A DNA stretch of 64,000 nt from Acetobacter estunensis. GTDB taxonomy: Bacteria > Pseudomonadota > Alphaproteobacteria > Acetobacterales > Acetobacteraceae. The translations under genes and the position numbers were made by a program. Positions 39,227 to 48,161 of the stretch are shown here, one piece after another. The DNA lies in the NCBI RefSeq assembly GCF_011516945.1, contig NZ_WOTH01000004.1:98787-162786 (forward strand), read 5' to 3'. Under the pieces are notes generated by a model, which saw nothing but the letters and a program-made list of their open reading frames with translations, searched no databases and was not told the DNA's origin. Position 1 is the stretch's first letter. Each line of letters opens with the position of its first letter.

Positions 39227-40387
39227 ATGTTGCTGACAGAAACTGTTCCCAGTGTGCTGACTTCCGCCTCTCTGGCGACACGACTGTCCTTTTTCACAAG
39301 CGGTTTTGCCTTTGCCTGCTGGGCGCCTCTCGTGCCGTTTGCCCGGGCGCGACTGGGTGTGGACACCGGGGCAATGGGGCTGTTGCTGCTGTGTCTGGGA
39401 CTGGGATCGGTTCTGGCCATGCTGCTGGCAGGGTGGCTGTGCGCCCGACATGGCGCGCGTCCCGTCATCGTGGTGGGCGGTCTGTCTCTGATGCTCATTC
39501 TTCCGTTTCTGGCCGTTGCCTCGACACCGCTGACACTGGGGGCATCTCTGCTTCTGTTTGGCGGAGCGCTGGGCAGCATGGATGTGGCCATGAACATTCA
39601 TGGGGTGGAGGTCGAGCGTGGTCTGAACCGACCCTTGATGTCGGGATTTCATGCCCAGTTCAGTCTGGGGGGCTGCATCGGGGCCGGGTTGATGACCTTT
39701 CTGCTGTCGCTGTGGCCTCATCCTTTCGTGGGCACGCTCCTTTGTGCGGGCGTCATCCTGACCGCGATGGGGATGACCGCTCCGCGCCTGCTGCGGGCCG
39801 CAGCGGGGGAAGTGGGAGCCGCGTTCGCATGGCCGCGCGGGATCGTTCTTCTTCTTGCGGGTCTTGCGGGTCTCCTTTTTCTCGTGGAAGGCGCGGTGCT
39901 CGACTGGGGAGCGTTGCTGATCACGAGTTCCGGACTCGTTCCGGTTGCGCGCGGCGGTCTGGCGTACATGCTTTTCGCTGTCGCCATGACGGTGGGGCGT
40001 CTGGGTGGAGACGCGTTGACAACTCGCATCGGGGACGTGGCGGTGCTTGCAGGGGGTGGCCTGTTGTCGGTGGCAGGTTTTGTCGTGCTCCTTACGGTGT
40101 CGGTTCCTGCAGTGGCACTGGCGGGCTTCGGTCTGATCGGCCTTGGCGCGTCCAATATCGTGCCGCTGCTCTACCGTCAGGCCGGTCTTCAAGCCGTGAT
40201 GCCGACCGGGGCCGCCGTCACCGCTCTCACGCTGGTGGGGTATGCTGGTATTCTGCTCGGACCCGCAGTGATCGGGTTCGTGGCCCAGTTCGTCGGATTG
40301 CGGACGGCCTTCTGGGGTTTGGGGGCTTTGATGGGGCTGCTTCCTTTCTGTGCCCGCTTTGCGACGGCACGGAAGCGCGTCACCTGA
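39227..40387 (+). CDS. MFS transporter, YbjJ-like
   Basis: A 386-residue protein with twelve hydrophobic segments. Loop 2-3 carries AGWLCARHGARPVIVVGG, the usual MFS motif A position, and the MDVAMNIHGVEVERG segment is typical of the YbjJ-type (fucose permease-like) subgroup. Start codon uncertain: ATG 39227 is preferred, with ATG 39203 in frame. It follows the permease by four bases. The substrate is unknown. Confidence 0.8.
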   Translation: MLLTETVPSVLTSASLATRLSFFTSGFAFACWAPLVPFARARLGVDTGAMGLLLLCLGLGSVLAMLLAGWLCARHGARPVIVVGGLSLMLILPFLAVASTPLTLGASLLLFGGALGSMDVAMNIHGVEVERGLNRPLMSGFHAQFSLGGCIGAGLMTFLLSLWPHPFVGTLLCAGVILTAMGMTAPRLLRAAAGEVGAAFAWPRGIVLLLAGLAGLLFLVEGAVLDWGALLITSSGLVPVARGGLAYMLFAVAMTVGRLGGDALTTRIGDVAVLAGGGLLSVAGFVVLLTVSVPAVALAGFGLIGLGASNIVPLLYRQAGLQAVMPTGAAVTALTLVGYAGILLGPAVIGFVAQFVGLRTAFWGLGALMGLLPFCARFATARKRVT

Positions 40388-40464
40388 TCCGAGAGGTGCG
40401 GCACTTTCACAACAGCGTGAAGATAAAGTGTTTCGCCCCCTGAAGCGGAGCACAGCAGTGGGCT

Positions 40465-42498
40465 ATGGTGGTGGGTCTTATGAAGACCGCTGCATCCGCT
40501 CCCTTCCGTCATGTTGTCCGTCTGCTTCTGTCTTTCAGAAGCAGCGTGATGCCGTCCGCCCTCACGCACTGGCTGGGCGTGCGTGCCATTCCGCTGGCAT
40601 CTGAGCAGATTGCGATACGGGAGGGGCTGCGGGCGGGCGTGGCGGTCGGAGCGGTGATGGTTGTGGCCATGTGGTTGCACGCGCCGCTGATGGCCTGGTC
40701 CGCCTTTGCCGCGTTCTGGACCTGTCTGGTCGATCCGGGTGGACTTCTGGCGGCACGATTGCGGGCGATGTTGACCTTCGGTGCAGCGGGCACCGTCATC
40801 ACGGGGCTTGTGGCCATGCTGGCCGGGTGGGGACTCTGGCCCTCGCTCGTGGGGCTGGGAGCGATCAGCTTTCTGTGCGGGCTTGCGCGTGTGCGGGGGG
40901 CTGTGGCCACACAGATCAGCGTTCTTGCCGCTATCGTGGGCGTGGTGGCGGTGTGTTATCCGCAAACACCCATGGGCGCGCTGGATCTTTCCGGTCTGTT
41001 CGTTCTGGGGACTGTGTGGGCGACCGTGGTGTGCGTGCTGGCGTGGCCGGTCGATCCTTATGCCCCGCAACGACAGGCCTGTGCGGCCATCTTCCGCGAG
41101 CAGGCGCGGATGCTGGAACGGCTTTTGCACATAGGCAGTGAGGAAATCGGGACGCCGACCGCGATCAGCGCGTGGCGACGCGACATCCGCCTGCGTATCG
41201 AGCAGACACGCGGGCGGGTGGAAGCGCTGGGGATTGGTCCCGCTCCCACGACCAGCCGCACGTGGGCCACTCTTCTGCCCGCTGTGGAGGCGAGCGACCG
41301 CATTTTCGTGGCCGCGATGGCGTTCGAACACGCCGCTTTCACCTGCGCGCCTTCGCCCGTGGCGGCCCGCACGATCCGTCTGATGGTCGCGACCCTGCAA
41401 CGGGTGGCGCGCGAATTGCAACGTGTCGAACCGCGTGCGGAAAGCCTTGATCAGTCCATCAGATTTCTTCGCACGGCTGGAGAGCGGGATACGGATCTGT
41501 TCACCCGTGGAGCCCATCTGTGCGCAGACGCACTGACGGACCTGCAGACAGCATGGCGCAAGGCGGATGTCTCGCCGGTCCGTGGTTCTTCTGTCGGCGC
41601 TCCTTCTGTTGTAACGTCATGGACACATCCGGTTTTTCTTCGACACGCCGCGCGTCTTTCGCTTGGGGTCATGGTGGCCTATCTGCTCGCGCTGTGGCTG
41701 GCGCTGCCATACGCCTACTGGGCCATGATGGCGGTCGTGGTGGTGACACAGCCCTCGCGTGACACGACGCTTCTTCGCACTATCGAGCGTGTGGCCGGCA
41801 GCATTGCCGGTGGTGTCCTGGCGGCGCTGATGGGTGTGCTGTTGCCGATCTGGGCCATTCTTGCGCTTGTTTTTCCGTTGGCGGCCCTGACGATCGCTCT
41901 GCGCAGTGTGAACTACACGTTGTGCGTGATGTTCATGACCCAGCTTTTCGTGCTGGTGACCGATCTCGTCAGCCCGGCACATGGATGGGATGTGGGGCTG
42001 GCGCGTGCGCTCAACAACATCATGGGCAGCTTTGTCGGGCTTGGAGCCTGTTTGCTGCTGTGGCCGGCACGGTCTGCCGCGCCGCTTGCGGTGCAGGTGA
42101 TGGAGGCCTGCCGGGCCAATCTGCATTATGCCGTGTTGGCAAGCGATGTTCGGAAAGTGGGGTGGCCCGAGATCGAGCGGGCGCGGAGAGAGGCGGGAGT
42201 GTTTTCTACACGCGCGGAAATCCTGTGCCAGCAGGGCAGAATGGAGGGGTTGCGCCGTTCGGAGCAGCTTGTGCTCTGCGCTGATGTTTTGTTCCAGATT
42301 CGGCAACTGGCCGGGGCGGCCACTATCTGGTGGATGGAACACACGGAACCGCCGACGGAGGCGGCCCGTACACGCGCGATAAACTGTGCCGTTCTGGAAA
42401 AGGACGTTGCAGAATCGGAGCAGAATGAAAACCTCTCAATGGAAAGGTTGCGCGCCCTGCATGGGCAATTGGAGAGCCTTATGCTGGGCGCGCAATGA
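40465..42498 (+). CDS. FUSC-family inner-membrane protein (aromatic acid efflux type)
   Basis: The 677-residue product has two blocks of hydrophobic helices (about residues 50-190 and 400-560) separated by a soluble region, with a helical C-terminus: the FUSC/YccS/AaeB layout. The second block has YWAMMAVVVVTQPSRDTTLLRTIERVAGSIAGG, the signature part (shown only in part: QPSRDTTLLRTIERVAG). Relatives export p-hydroxybenzoate or fusaric acid. No MFP or outer-membrane partner gene adjoins it. Confidence 0.85.
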   Translation: MVVGLMKTAASAPFRHVVRLLLSFRSSVMPSALTHWLGVRAIPLASEQIAIREGLRAGVAVGAVMVVAMWLHAPLMAWSAFAAFWTCLVDPGGLLAARLRAMLTFGAAGTVITGLVAMLAGWGLWPSLVGLGAISFLCGLARVRGAVATQISVLAAIVGVVAVCYPQTPMGALDLSGLFVLGTVWATVVCVLAWPVDPYAPQRQACAAIFREQARMLERLLHIGSEEIGTPTAISAWRRDIRLRIEQTRGRVEALGIGPAPTTSRTWATLLPAVEASDRIFVAAMAFEHAAFTCAPSPVAARTIRLMVATLQRVARELQRVEPRAESLDQSIRFLRTAGERDTDLFTRGAHLCADALTDLQTAWRKADVSPVRGSSVGAPSVVTSWTHPVFLRHAARLSLGVMVAYLLALWLALPYAYWAMMAVVVVTQPSRDTTLLRTIERVAGSIAGGVLAALMGVLLPIWAILALVFPLAALTIALRSVNYTLCVMFMTQLFVLVTDLVSPAHGWDVGLARALNNIMGSFVGLGACLLLWPARSAAPLAVQVMEACRANLHYAVLASDVRKVGWPEIERARREAGVFSTRAEILCQQGRMEGLRRSEQLVLCADVLFQIRQLAGAATIWWMEHTEPPTEAARTRAINCAVLEKDVAESEQNENLSMERLRALHGQLESLMLGAQ

Positions 42499-42639
42499 CA
42501 GAGAGGGTGGAAAGAATAAGGCGCAGATGTGAGGAAAGCCGATACGGTGTCGTGCATCGAGATTACGTGTTCGATACGTTTTTATCGGTTTGTGGAAAAT
42601 CATGATCTCTGCATGACGTTTCATTTTGTTGCTGGGGCG

Positions 42640-43830
42640 TCAGGATAATCCAGCCCCCTGTGTTTCCAGAAGCAACCGATACAATTCATGGCCGCAGCAC
42701 ATATAGAGTTCGTTGCGCTTCACTCCGCCGAATGTCAGGTTGGAGCAGCCATAGGGCAGGCGGATATGTCCGATCAGCTCGCCTGCCGGATTGAAGCAGA
42801 ACACGCCTGCCAGTCCGAATGGGCCGGATGCTCCGCACCAGAGGTTGCCGAAGACATCCGCCCGCATTCCGTCTGGCATCATCTGGTGGTTTTCGAATTT
42901 CATGTCAGTGAAGACACGTCCGTTGCGCGGGCGTCCGTCCACCATGTCGAAAGCGTGGATCATGGGTGAACCTTTTGTGCCGGTCTGGCCGGGGTCGGGC
43001 ATGGTCGAGATCACGTAAAGGGTTTTCAGATCCGGGGAGAAACACAGACCGTTCGGGCTTGGTACCTGATCCTGCGTCAGAACCGCTTCGATTTTTCCGC
43101 TGTCTCCATCGACACGAAAGACATGGTCGTCCTGTCGCGTGTGACCGGCGAACTGCACGGGCAGTTCGGAGCCGATCTGCCAGCGCAGCTTGCCATCGCG
43201 GTTGGCGCGTCCCCCCGGTGCATCGGGGTGTCCTTCGATCAGCGTGTCGCCATAGGCCGGATCGGTAAACCAGATGCTGCCGTCTTGCGGAAGCACGATC
43301 ACATCGTTGGGGGAGTTGAGTGGTTTTCCTTCGAAAGCGTCTGCGACGACGTGACAGCTTCCATCGTGTTCCCATCGTATGACACGACGCATGTCGTGCT
43401 CGCAGGTGATGATGCGGCCTTGTGTGTCCAGTGTATTGCCGTTGCTGTGATAGCTTTCGGCGCGATAGAGCGACAGACTGCCCTCTTCCCCCATGCGTGC
43501 GGCGGGGATGAAGCGATACTGCTCACTGCGGATCGTGTCGCTGAGCAGCAGAAGCCGTGCTTCGCTCAACCATGTCGGTCCTTCCAGCCAGCCGCCACCG
43601 GTCAGCACCCGTTCGAGGCTGGTACCGGAGAAAACCAGATCCTTGAAGGAAGGATCAAGCGCGATGACGTCCGGATCTGGTAGATAGCCGGTGGGCGCGT
43701 GGTTGCCCCATTGGCGGGCCGGATGGGTGGTGACGTCCGGTGGAGCCGAGACGGCCGCTCGTGCTTGGGTGCACAGGAGTGCGCCAAGGGTGCCTCCCAG
43801 AAATGCGCGCCGGCCTGATGTCGGTGTCAT
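42640..43830 (-). CDS. Tat-exported SMP-30/gluconolactonase-type protein
   Basis: A 396-residue product with a twin-arginine signal (SGRRAFLGGTLGALLCTQARA, RR at about residues 7-8) and an SMP-30/gluconolactonase propeller: EGPTWL (metal glutamate), NGNTLD, NSPNDV and PNGLCFSPD. ATG 43830 lies six bases after GGGAGG; an ATG six bases upstream is too close to it. The protein probably hydrolyses a sugar lactone in the periplasm. It is divergent from the GlpA-like gene, with a shared 186-base regulatory gap. The frame stays open for 560 codons upstream, but that is antisense to the neighbour. Confidence 0.85.
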   Translation of the reverse strand: MTPTSGRRAFLGGTLGALLCTQARAAVSAPPDVTTHPARQWGNHAPTGYLPDPDVIALDPSFKDLVFSGTSLERVLTGGGWLEGPTWLSEARLLLLSDTIRSEQYRFIPAARMGEEGSLSLYRAESYHSNGNTLDTQGRIITCEHDMRRVIRWEHDGSCHVVADAFEGKPLNSPNDVIVLPQDGSIWFTDPAYGDTLIEGHPDAPGGRANRDGKLRWQIGSELPVQFAGHTRQDDHVFRVDGDSGKIEAVLTQDQVPSPNGLCFSPDLKTLYVISTMPDPGQTGTKGSPMIHAFDMVDGRPRNGRVFTDMKFENHQMMPDGMRADVFGNLWCGASGPFGLAGVFCFNPAGELIGHIRLPYGCSNLTFGGVKRNELYMCCGHELYRLLLETQGAGLS

Positions 43831-43928
43831 CCTCATCCTCCCTGATACATGATCCGTAACATGAAATAACGCCGATTGGCCGTGTGTGACACGTGGCATC
43901 TCGTTTTTCTTATGAAGGAAGCGGATGC

Positions 43929-43958
43929 TTGATCTTGTTCTGATATGGCAACATGATC
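43929..43958 (+). promoter_or_regulatory. Promoter with overlapping inverted repeat before the GlpA-like cluster
   Basis: GATCTTGTT (43931-43939) and AACATGATC (43950-43958) form an inverted repeat with one mismatch and a 10-base spacer. The same bases fit a promoter: TTGATC at 43929-43934, 17-base spacer, CATGAT at 43952-43957. An operator over a promoter in a divergent gap fits regulation of the catabolic cluster. No regulator gene is nearby. Also in the gap is CGTGT-GTG-ACACG at 43881-43893. Confidence 0.4.
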
Positions 43959-44016
43959 GGGCGTGATGAGGATGTCTGCGCGGGTGGCGGGTAGTCCGGC
44001 TTTTCAGGATAGGTGC

Positions 44017-45429
44017 ATGACGGGGACAACGGCCGAAGGCCGGATTTACGATGTTGCGATCATCGGCGCAGGCGTGGTGGGCTGTGCTGTCTTTCGGGCC
44101 TGCGTGCTCGCGGGCGCGCAGACGGTGTTGCTGGAGAAGGGCGGAGACCTGCTGGAAGGCGCCAGCAAAGCCAACAGCGCCATTTTGCACACGGGTTTTG
44201 ACGCGACCCCCGACACATTGGAGGCGGCCTGCGTACAGCAGGGCTATGCCCTGTATCGCGAGATCTGCGAGAGCATGAACCTGTCCGTCCTGAAGACGGG
44301 CGCCATGGTCGTGGCGTGGACGGACGAGGATCTCGCACGCTTTCCGGCCATCGTGGACAAGGCGTCCCGCAACGGTGTGCCGGTCCGGGTGCTGGACGCA
44401 CAGCAGGCGCGGCAGCGTGAACCGGCGCTTTCGGAGGACGTGCGCGGCGCGGTGCTGGTGGAGGGGGAGGATCTCATCGACCCTTGGACGGCGCCCATGG
44501 CCTATGCCCATCAGGCGATCGCCAACGGTGGGATGTTGATGCGCAAGGCCCGTGTGGAAGGTGGCGCGCGGCAGGGGGATGTGTGGCGGCTGGATGTGGC
44601 GGGAAAGCCGGCCGTTTCCGCCCGTGTCGTTATTAACTGCGCCGGTAATTACGGGGATCTGGTCGAAGCGATTGCGCGGCCCTCTCCATTCACGATCACG
44701 CCGCGCAAGGGGCAGTTCGTGGTCTTCGACAAGACCGCTTACGAGTTGTTCCGCACCATCATCCTGCCAGTGCCGACGGCTCTTACCAAAGGTGTGGTGG
44801 TGACGCGCACCGTCTTTGGCAATGTGCTCGTGGGGCCGACCGCCGAGCCGCAGGACGCACGGGAGTTTCCCACGGTCGATCATGACCATCTGACGAAGCT
44901 GCGTGAAGCGGCATTTCGCATCATCCCCGCTCTGATCGAGCACGATGTGACGACCACCTATGCCGGTCTGCGGCCCGCCACACAGTTCAGCGATTATCAG
45001 ATCGAAGCGCTGGATGGGCTGGGATGGATCACGGTGGGAGGCATCCGCTCCACGGGTCTGACGGGGGCGTTGGGCATTGCCGAGCATGTGGTGGGGCTGT
45101 ATCGCGCGCATTTCGCCGATCCCACGCCGCTGGCGGATGTCGTGGTGCCGCATATGCCCAATCTGGTGGAGGATCTGCCGCGTCCATGGATGCAGGAGGG
45201 ACGCGGGCCGATTGCCTGCCATTGCGAGCGGGTGACGGAGCGCGAGATCGAAACGGCGCTGACAGATGCGGTGTTGCCCGTAGGCACGCTTGGGGGGCTG
45301 CGGCGTCGGACGCGGTGCATGATGGGGCGCTGTCAGGGATTTTATTGCACACGGCGCGTCATGGAACTGGCGCAGACGCATCTGCCGGGGCTTGTGAGTC
45401 CGATCGGGGAGGGCCGCCACGATGCATGA
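44017..45429 (+). CDS. GlpA-like FAD-dependent dehydrogenase with [2Fe-2S] C-terminus
   Basis: The 470-residue product has the FAD-binding GAGVVG at residues 17-22, the DAO-type segment SKANSAILHTGFDA, TYAGLRPATQ and GGIRSTGLTGALGIA. A C-terminal BFD-like domain has cysteines C401, C403, C434 and C439. This is the architecture of anaerobic-type glycerol-3-phosphate dehydrogenase subunit A, although the true substrate may differ. ATG 44017 follows AGGATAGG; a GTG at 43963 is in frame. It overlaps the next gene by eight bases, and GlpC is absent. Confidence 0.82.
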   Translation: MTGTTAEGRIYDVAIIGAGVVGCAVFRACVLAGAQTVLLEKGGDLLEGASKANSAILHTGFDATPDTLEAACVQQGYALYREICESMNLSVLKTGAMVVAWTDEDLARFPAIVDKASRNGVPVRVLDAQQARQREPALSEDVRGAVLVEGEDLIDPWTAPMAYAHQAIANGGMLMRKARVEGGARQGDVWRLDVAGKPAVSARVVINCAGNYGDLVEAIARPSPFTITPRKGQFVVFDKTAYELFRTIILPVPTALTKGVVVTRTVFGNVLVGPTAEPQDAREFPTVDHDHLTKLREAAFRIIPALIEHDVTTTYAGLRPATQFSDYQIEALDGLGWITVGGIRSTGLTGALGIAEHVVGLYRAHFADPTPLADVVVPHMPNLVEDLPRPWMQEGRGPIACHCERVTEREIETALTDAVLPVGTLGGLRRRTRCMMGRCQGFYCTRRVMELAQTHLPGLVSPIGEGRHDA

Positions 45430-46621
45430 TGTGCTGATCGTCGGCGCCGGTCCGGCGGGGGTGAATGCCGCGCGCGTGTTGCGCAAAGCGGGTGTGCGCA
45501 ACATTGCGGTGCTGGAGCGCACGCGCGAGGTGGGTGGCCTGCCGCGGTATTGCGGGCATACCGGCTTCGGGATGATGGATTTCGGGCGCGTGTGGCGCGG
45601 TCCGCGCTACGCACGCGCTCTGGCGGCCTCCGTGGCGGATGTGCCGGTTCTGACCGACACCACCGTAACGGCCATTGAGCCGGGGGGCGTGGTGCATGTC
45701 GCCACCGAGCGCGGGCTGGAGACATGGCGGGCGCGGACGGTCCTGCTTGCGACCGGCACCCGTGAGACGCCGCGTGGACCGCGTCTCGTATCGGGCACGC
45801 GGCCGTGGGGCGTGACCACGACGGGCGCGTTTCAGGAAATGGTGATGAAGGGACTGCGTCCGTTCGAGCGTCCTGTGATCGTGGGCACCGAACTGGTGGC
45901 ATTTTCCGCCTTGATGACGGCGCGTCATGGTGGCGTGCGACCTGTGGCGATGATTGAGGAAAACGCCCGTATCACGGCCCAGCGACCGGCGGATGTTCTG
46001 GCGCGGCTGGTCTATGGCACGGCTGTTCATCTGGAAACGCGGCTGGTGTCCATCCTCGGCGGCGAGAAGGTCGAGGGCGTGGAGATCGAACATGCAGGTG
46101 TGCGCCGTGTGCTGCCCTGCGATGGCGTGGTGTTTACCGGTCGGTTCGTGCCGGACGCGATTCTGGCACGTCTCTCGGGCATTACGCTGGACAATGGAAC
46201 GCATGGACCCTTGGTGGATTCGACTTTCCGCACGCTGGACCCGCGGGTGTTTGCGGCGGGAAACGTGCTGCGCGCGGTGGAACATTCCGGCATGGCGGCC
46301 CGGGAGGGACAGCGTGCGGCCCGAATGATGCTGCGCGCGCTCTCGGGCCGTCTGCCGGATGTGCGTAAGGCCGTGCCGGTCGAGCGTGGAGAGGGAGTGG
46401 CGAGTGTGTTGCCCCAGCGTCTGTACCCGGCGCCAAAGGGGAATGTGACGCTGCATGCCCGTGTGGCGCAGGCGCGAAAGGGGATGCTGCGTCTGGTCGA
46501 TGAGCGTGGGCGCGTGCTGGCGGAGCGGCGCGTGCATGCCTTGCCGGAGCGGCGGTTGGAACTGCCTCTGCCCGCTTCCCTACTGGAAGGTGTGGCGGCT
46601 CTTCGGGTGGAGGTGGTCTGA
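45422..46621 (+). CDS. FAD/NAD(P) disulfide-type oxidoreductase paired with GlpA-like subunit
   Basis: The 399-residue product has the FAD motif GAGPAG at residues 8-13, LATGTRETPR, and VFAAGN near the second FAD segment. The stretch VGGLPRYCGHTGFGMMDF, with a cysteine, is typical of the oxidoreductase found beside GlpA-like proteins in glycerol operons of Firmicutes and Thermotoga (recalled, not searched). It probably passes electrons to or from the GlpA-like subunit. It overlaps its neighbours by eight bases and one base. The small DUF1667 protein of those operons is not present here. Confidence 0.75.
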   Translation: MHDVLIVGAGPAGVNAARVLRKAGVRNIAVLERTREVGGLPRYCGHTGFGMMDFGRVWRGPRYARALAASVADVPVLTDTTVTAIEPGGVVHVATERGLETWRARTVLLATGTRETPRGPRLVSGTRPWGVTTTGAFQEMVMKGLRPFERPVIVGTELVAFSALMTARHGGVRPVAMIEENARITAQRPADVLARLVYGTAVHLETRLVSILGGEKVEGVEIEHAGVRRVLPCDGVVFTGRFVPDAILARLSGITLDNGTHGPLVDSTFRTLDPRVFAAGNVLRAVEHSGMAAREGQRAARMMLRALSGRLPDVRKAVPVERGEGVASVLPQRLYPAPKGNVTLHARVAQARKGMLRLVDERGRVLAERRVHALPERRLELPLPASLLEGVAALRVEVV

Positions 46622-48060
46622 TGAAAACCTGTCTCGCCATCGATCAGGGTACGACCGGCACCAAGGCATATCGCATCGGTGCCGACGGTCGCATGGAACT
46701 GGTGGGGCGGCGTACGCATCGCCAGATATTGCCAGCGCCCGGCTGGGTGGAGCACGACGCGGAGGAGATCCTTCGCCACATCGAGGAACTCATCGCTGAC
46801 GCCGGACCTGTGAACGCCGTGACGCTGGCCAATCAGGGGGAGACGGTGGTGGCGTGGGACGCGCGGACGGGCACGCCCATCGGTCCGGCCATCGTGTGGC
46901 AGGACACGCGCACGCGCGACGTGGTGACACGGATGAAAGACGAGGGGCTGGAGCCGGAGGTCATGGCGCGCTCCGGTCTGCCCTTGGACTGTTACTTTTC
47001 CGCGTCCCGCCTGCGCTGGTATCTCGATCATGTTCCGCAGGCCCGCGATCTGCACGCGCAGGGATGGCTGCGTCTGGGAACGAGCGACGCCTTCTTTCTC
47101 GACCGGCTGTGCGGCGTGTTCGCCACCGACATCACGACCGCCTCGCGCACGTCGCTGATGAACCTGCGCACGGGGGAATGGGATGAAACATTGTGTCGTC
47201 TCTTCGGCGTTCCCGTGGACTGTCTGCCCGCCATTCGGCCCACGGTGGGGGATTTCGGACAGCTTCGTGCCTCCGGCGTGCCGGTGCGGGTCAGCGTCGT
47301 GGATCAGCAGGCGGCGCTGTATGGCCACGGATTGCAAAAGCCCGGCGATGTGAAGATCACCTTCGGCACGGGGGCGTTCGCGCTGGCATTGGCGGGCACG
47401 GAGGCGTGTCTGGAGGCAGGCGCTGGAATCCTTCCCACGGTGGCGTGGCAGTTTGCCGGACAACCGGCGATTTACGCGCTGGAAGGCGGAGTGTTGACGG
47501 CGGGAGCGGCGGTCAACTGGGTGGAGGGGCTTGGTCCCGCGTTCTCCTGTGCCGATCCTGCTTTGCTGGCTGCGTCATCGGCTGCGGAGAAGGGTGTGTT
47601 TTTCCTGCCGGCCTTGCAGGGGTTGGGATGTCCGTGGTGGGAGCGGGAAGCGCGCGGCAGTTGGGCGGGACTGGGGCTGGATACGCGACCGCAGGATATG
47701 GCGCGCGCCGTTTTGGAGGGGATCGCGTTTCGTTCGGTTCAGCTTGTCCAAGCCTTTGTGAGTGCCACTGGGCAGGCGGCGTCACGGGTGTCGGTGGACG
47801 GCGGACTGGCGAACAATGCGTGGTTCACCCAGTTTCTTGCGAATTGTCTGGGCATGCCGGTGCATGTGCCGGAGCAGGTGGACGTCACGGCGGCGGGGCT
47901 CGGTCGATTCTGGCGGGAGAGCGAAGGACTCATGCAGGCCGACACGGGAGATGCTGGGTGGAGCGTGGTTTCCCCTCGTCCGGTGGGCAAAGAAGCCCGC
48001 TGGCAAGGGCGATTCGATCATCTCACACGACAGGCTGTGGAGTGGGCTGCAAAAAGCTGA
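46621..48060 (+). CDS. FGGY carbohydrate kinase, glycerol-kinase-like
   Basis: A 479-residue ATP-dependent sugar/polyol kinase. It has the phosphate loop DQGTTGTK at residues 8-15, PGWVEHDAEEI, AIVWQDTRT, the catalytic aspartate in VDQQAALYG and the GTGAFAL loop. By alignment to E. coli glycerol kinase the tyrosine in CYFSASR, the glutamate after position 73 and the catalytic aspartate are kept, but the glycerol-contacting arginine of NQRET is glycine here (NQGET, G73). The substrate may therefore be a polyol other than glycerol. It shares one base with the preceding stop (TGATG). Confidence 0.82.
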   Translation: MKTCLAIDQGTTGTKAYRIGADGRMELVGRRTHRQILPAPGWVEHDAEEILRHIEELIADAGPVNAVTLANQGETVVAWDARTGTPIGPAIVWQDTRTRDVVTRMKDEGLEPEVMARSGLPLDCYFSASRLRWYLDHVPQARDLHAQGWLRLGTSDAFFLDRLCGVFATDITTASRTSLMNLRTGEWDETLCRLFGVPVDCLPAIRPTVGDFGQLRASGVPVRVSVVDQQAALYGHGLQKPGDVKITFGTGAFALALAGTEACLEAGAGILPTVAWQFAGQPAIYALEGGVLTAGAAVNWVEGLGPAFSCADPALLAASSAAEKGVFFLPALQGLGCPWWEREARGSWAGLGLDTRPQDMARAVLEGIAFRSVQLVQAFVSATGQAASRVSVDGGLANNAWFTQFLANCLGMPVHVPEQVDVTAAGLGRFWRESEGLMQADTGDAGWSVVSPRPVGKEARWQGRFDHLTRQAVEWAAKS

Positions 48061-48161
48061 TTGCAACGTTGCGGTTTCGACATGATAATGACGTCCATCA
48101 GGGTCATCATGCCCCGACGTCGGCGCATGCAGCCGGGACATGAACAGTAGGGGATCTCTCG

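Noticed and set aside
43831..45522. 560-codon upstream extension of the SMP-30 protein frame
   Set aside because: The extension is antisense to the GlpA-like gene, while a Tat signal and ribosome binding site place the start at 43830.
48063..48123. Short perfect palindromes GCAACGTTGC and CCGACGTCGG before the APC permease
   Set aside because: Ten-base palindromes without spacing or promoter context are expected by chance in GC-rich DNA.
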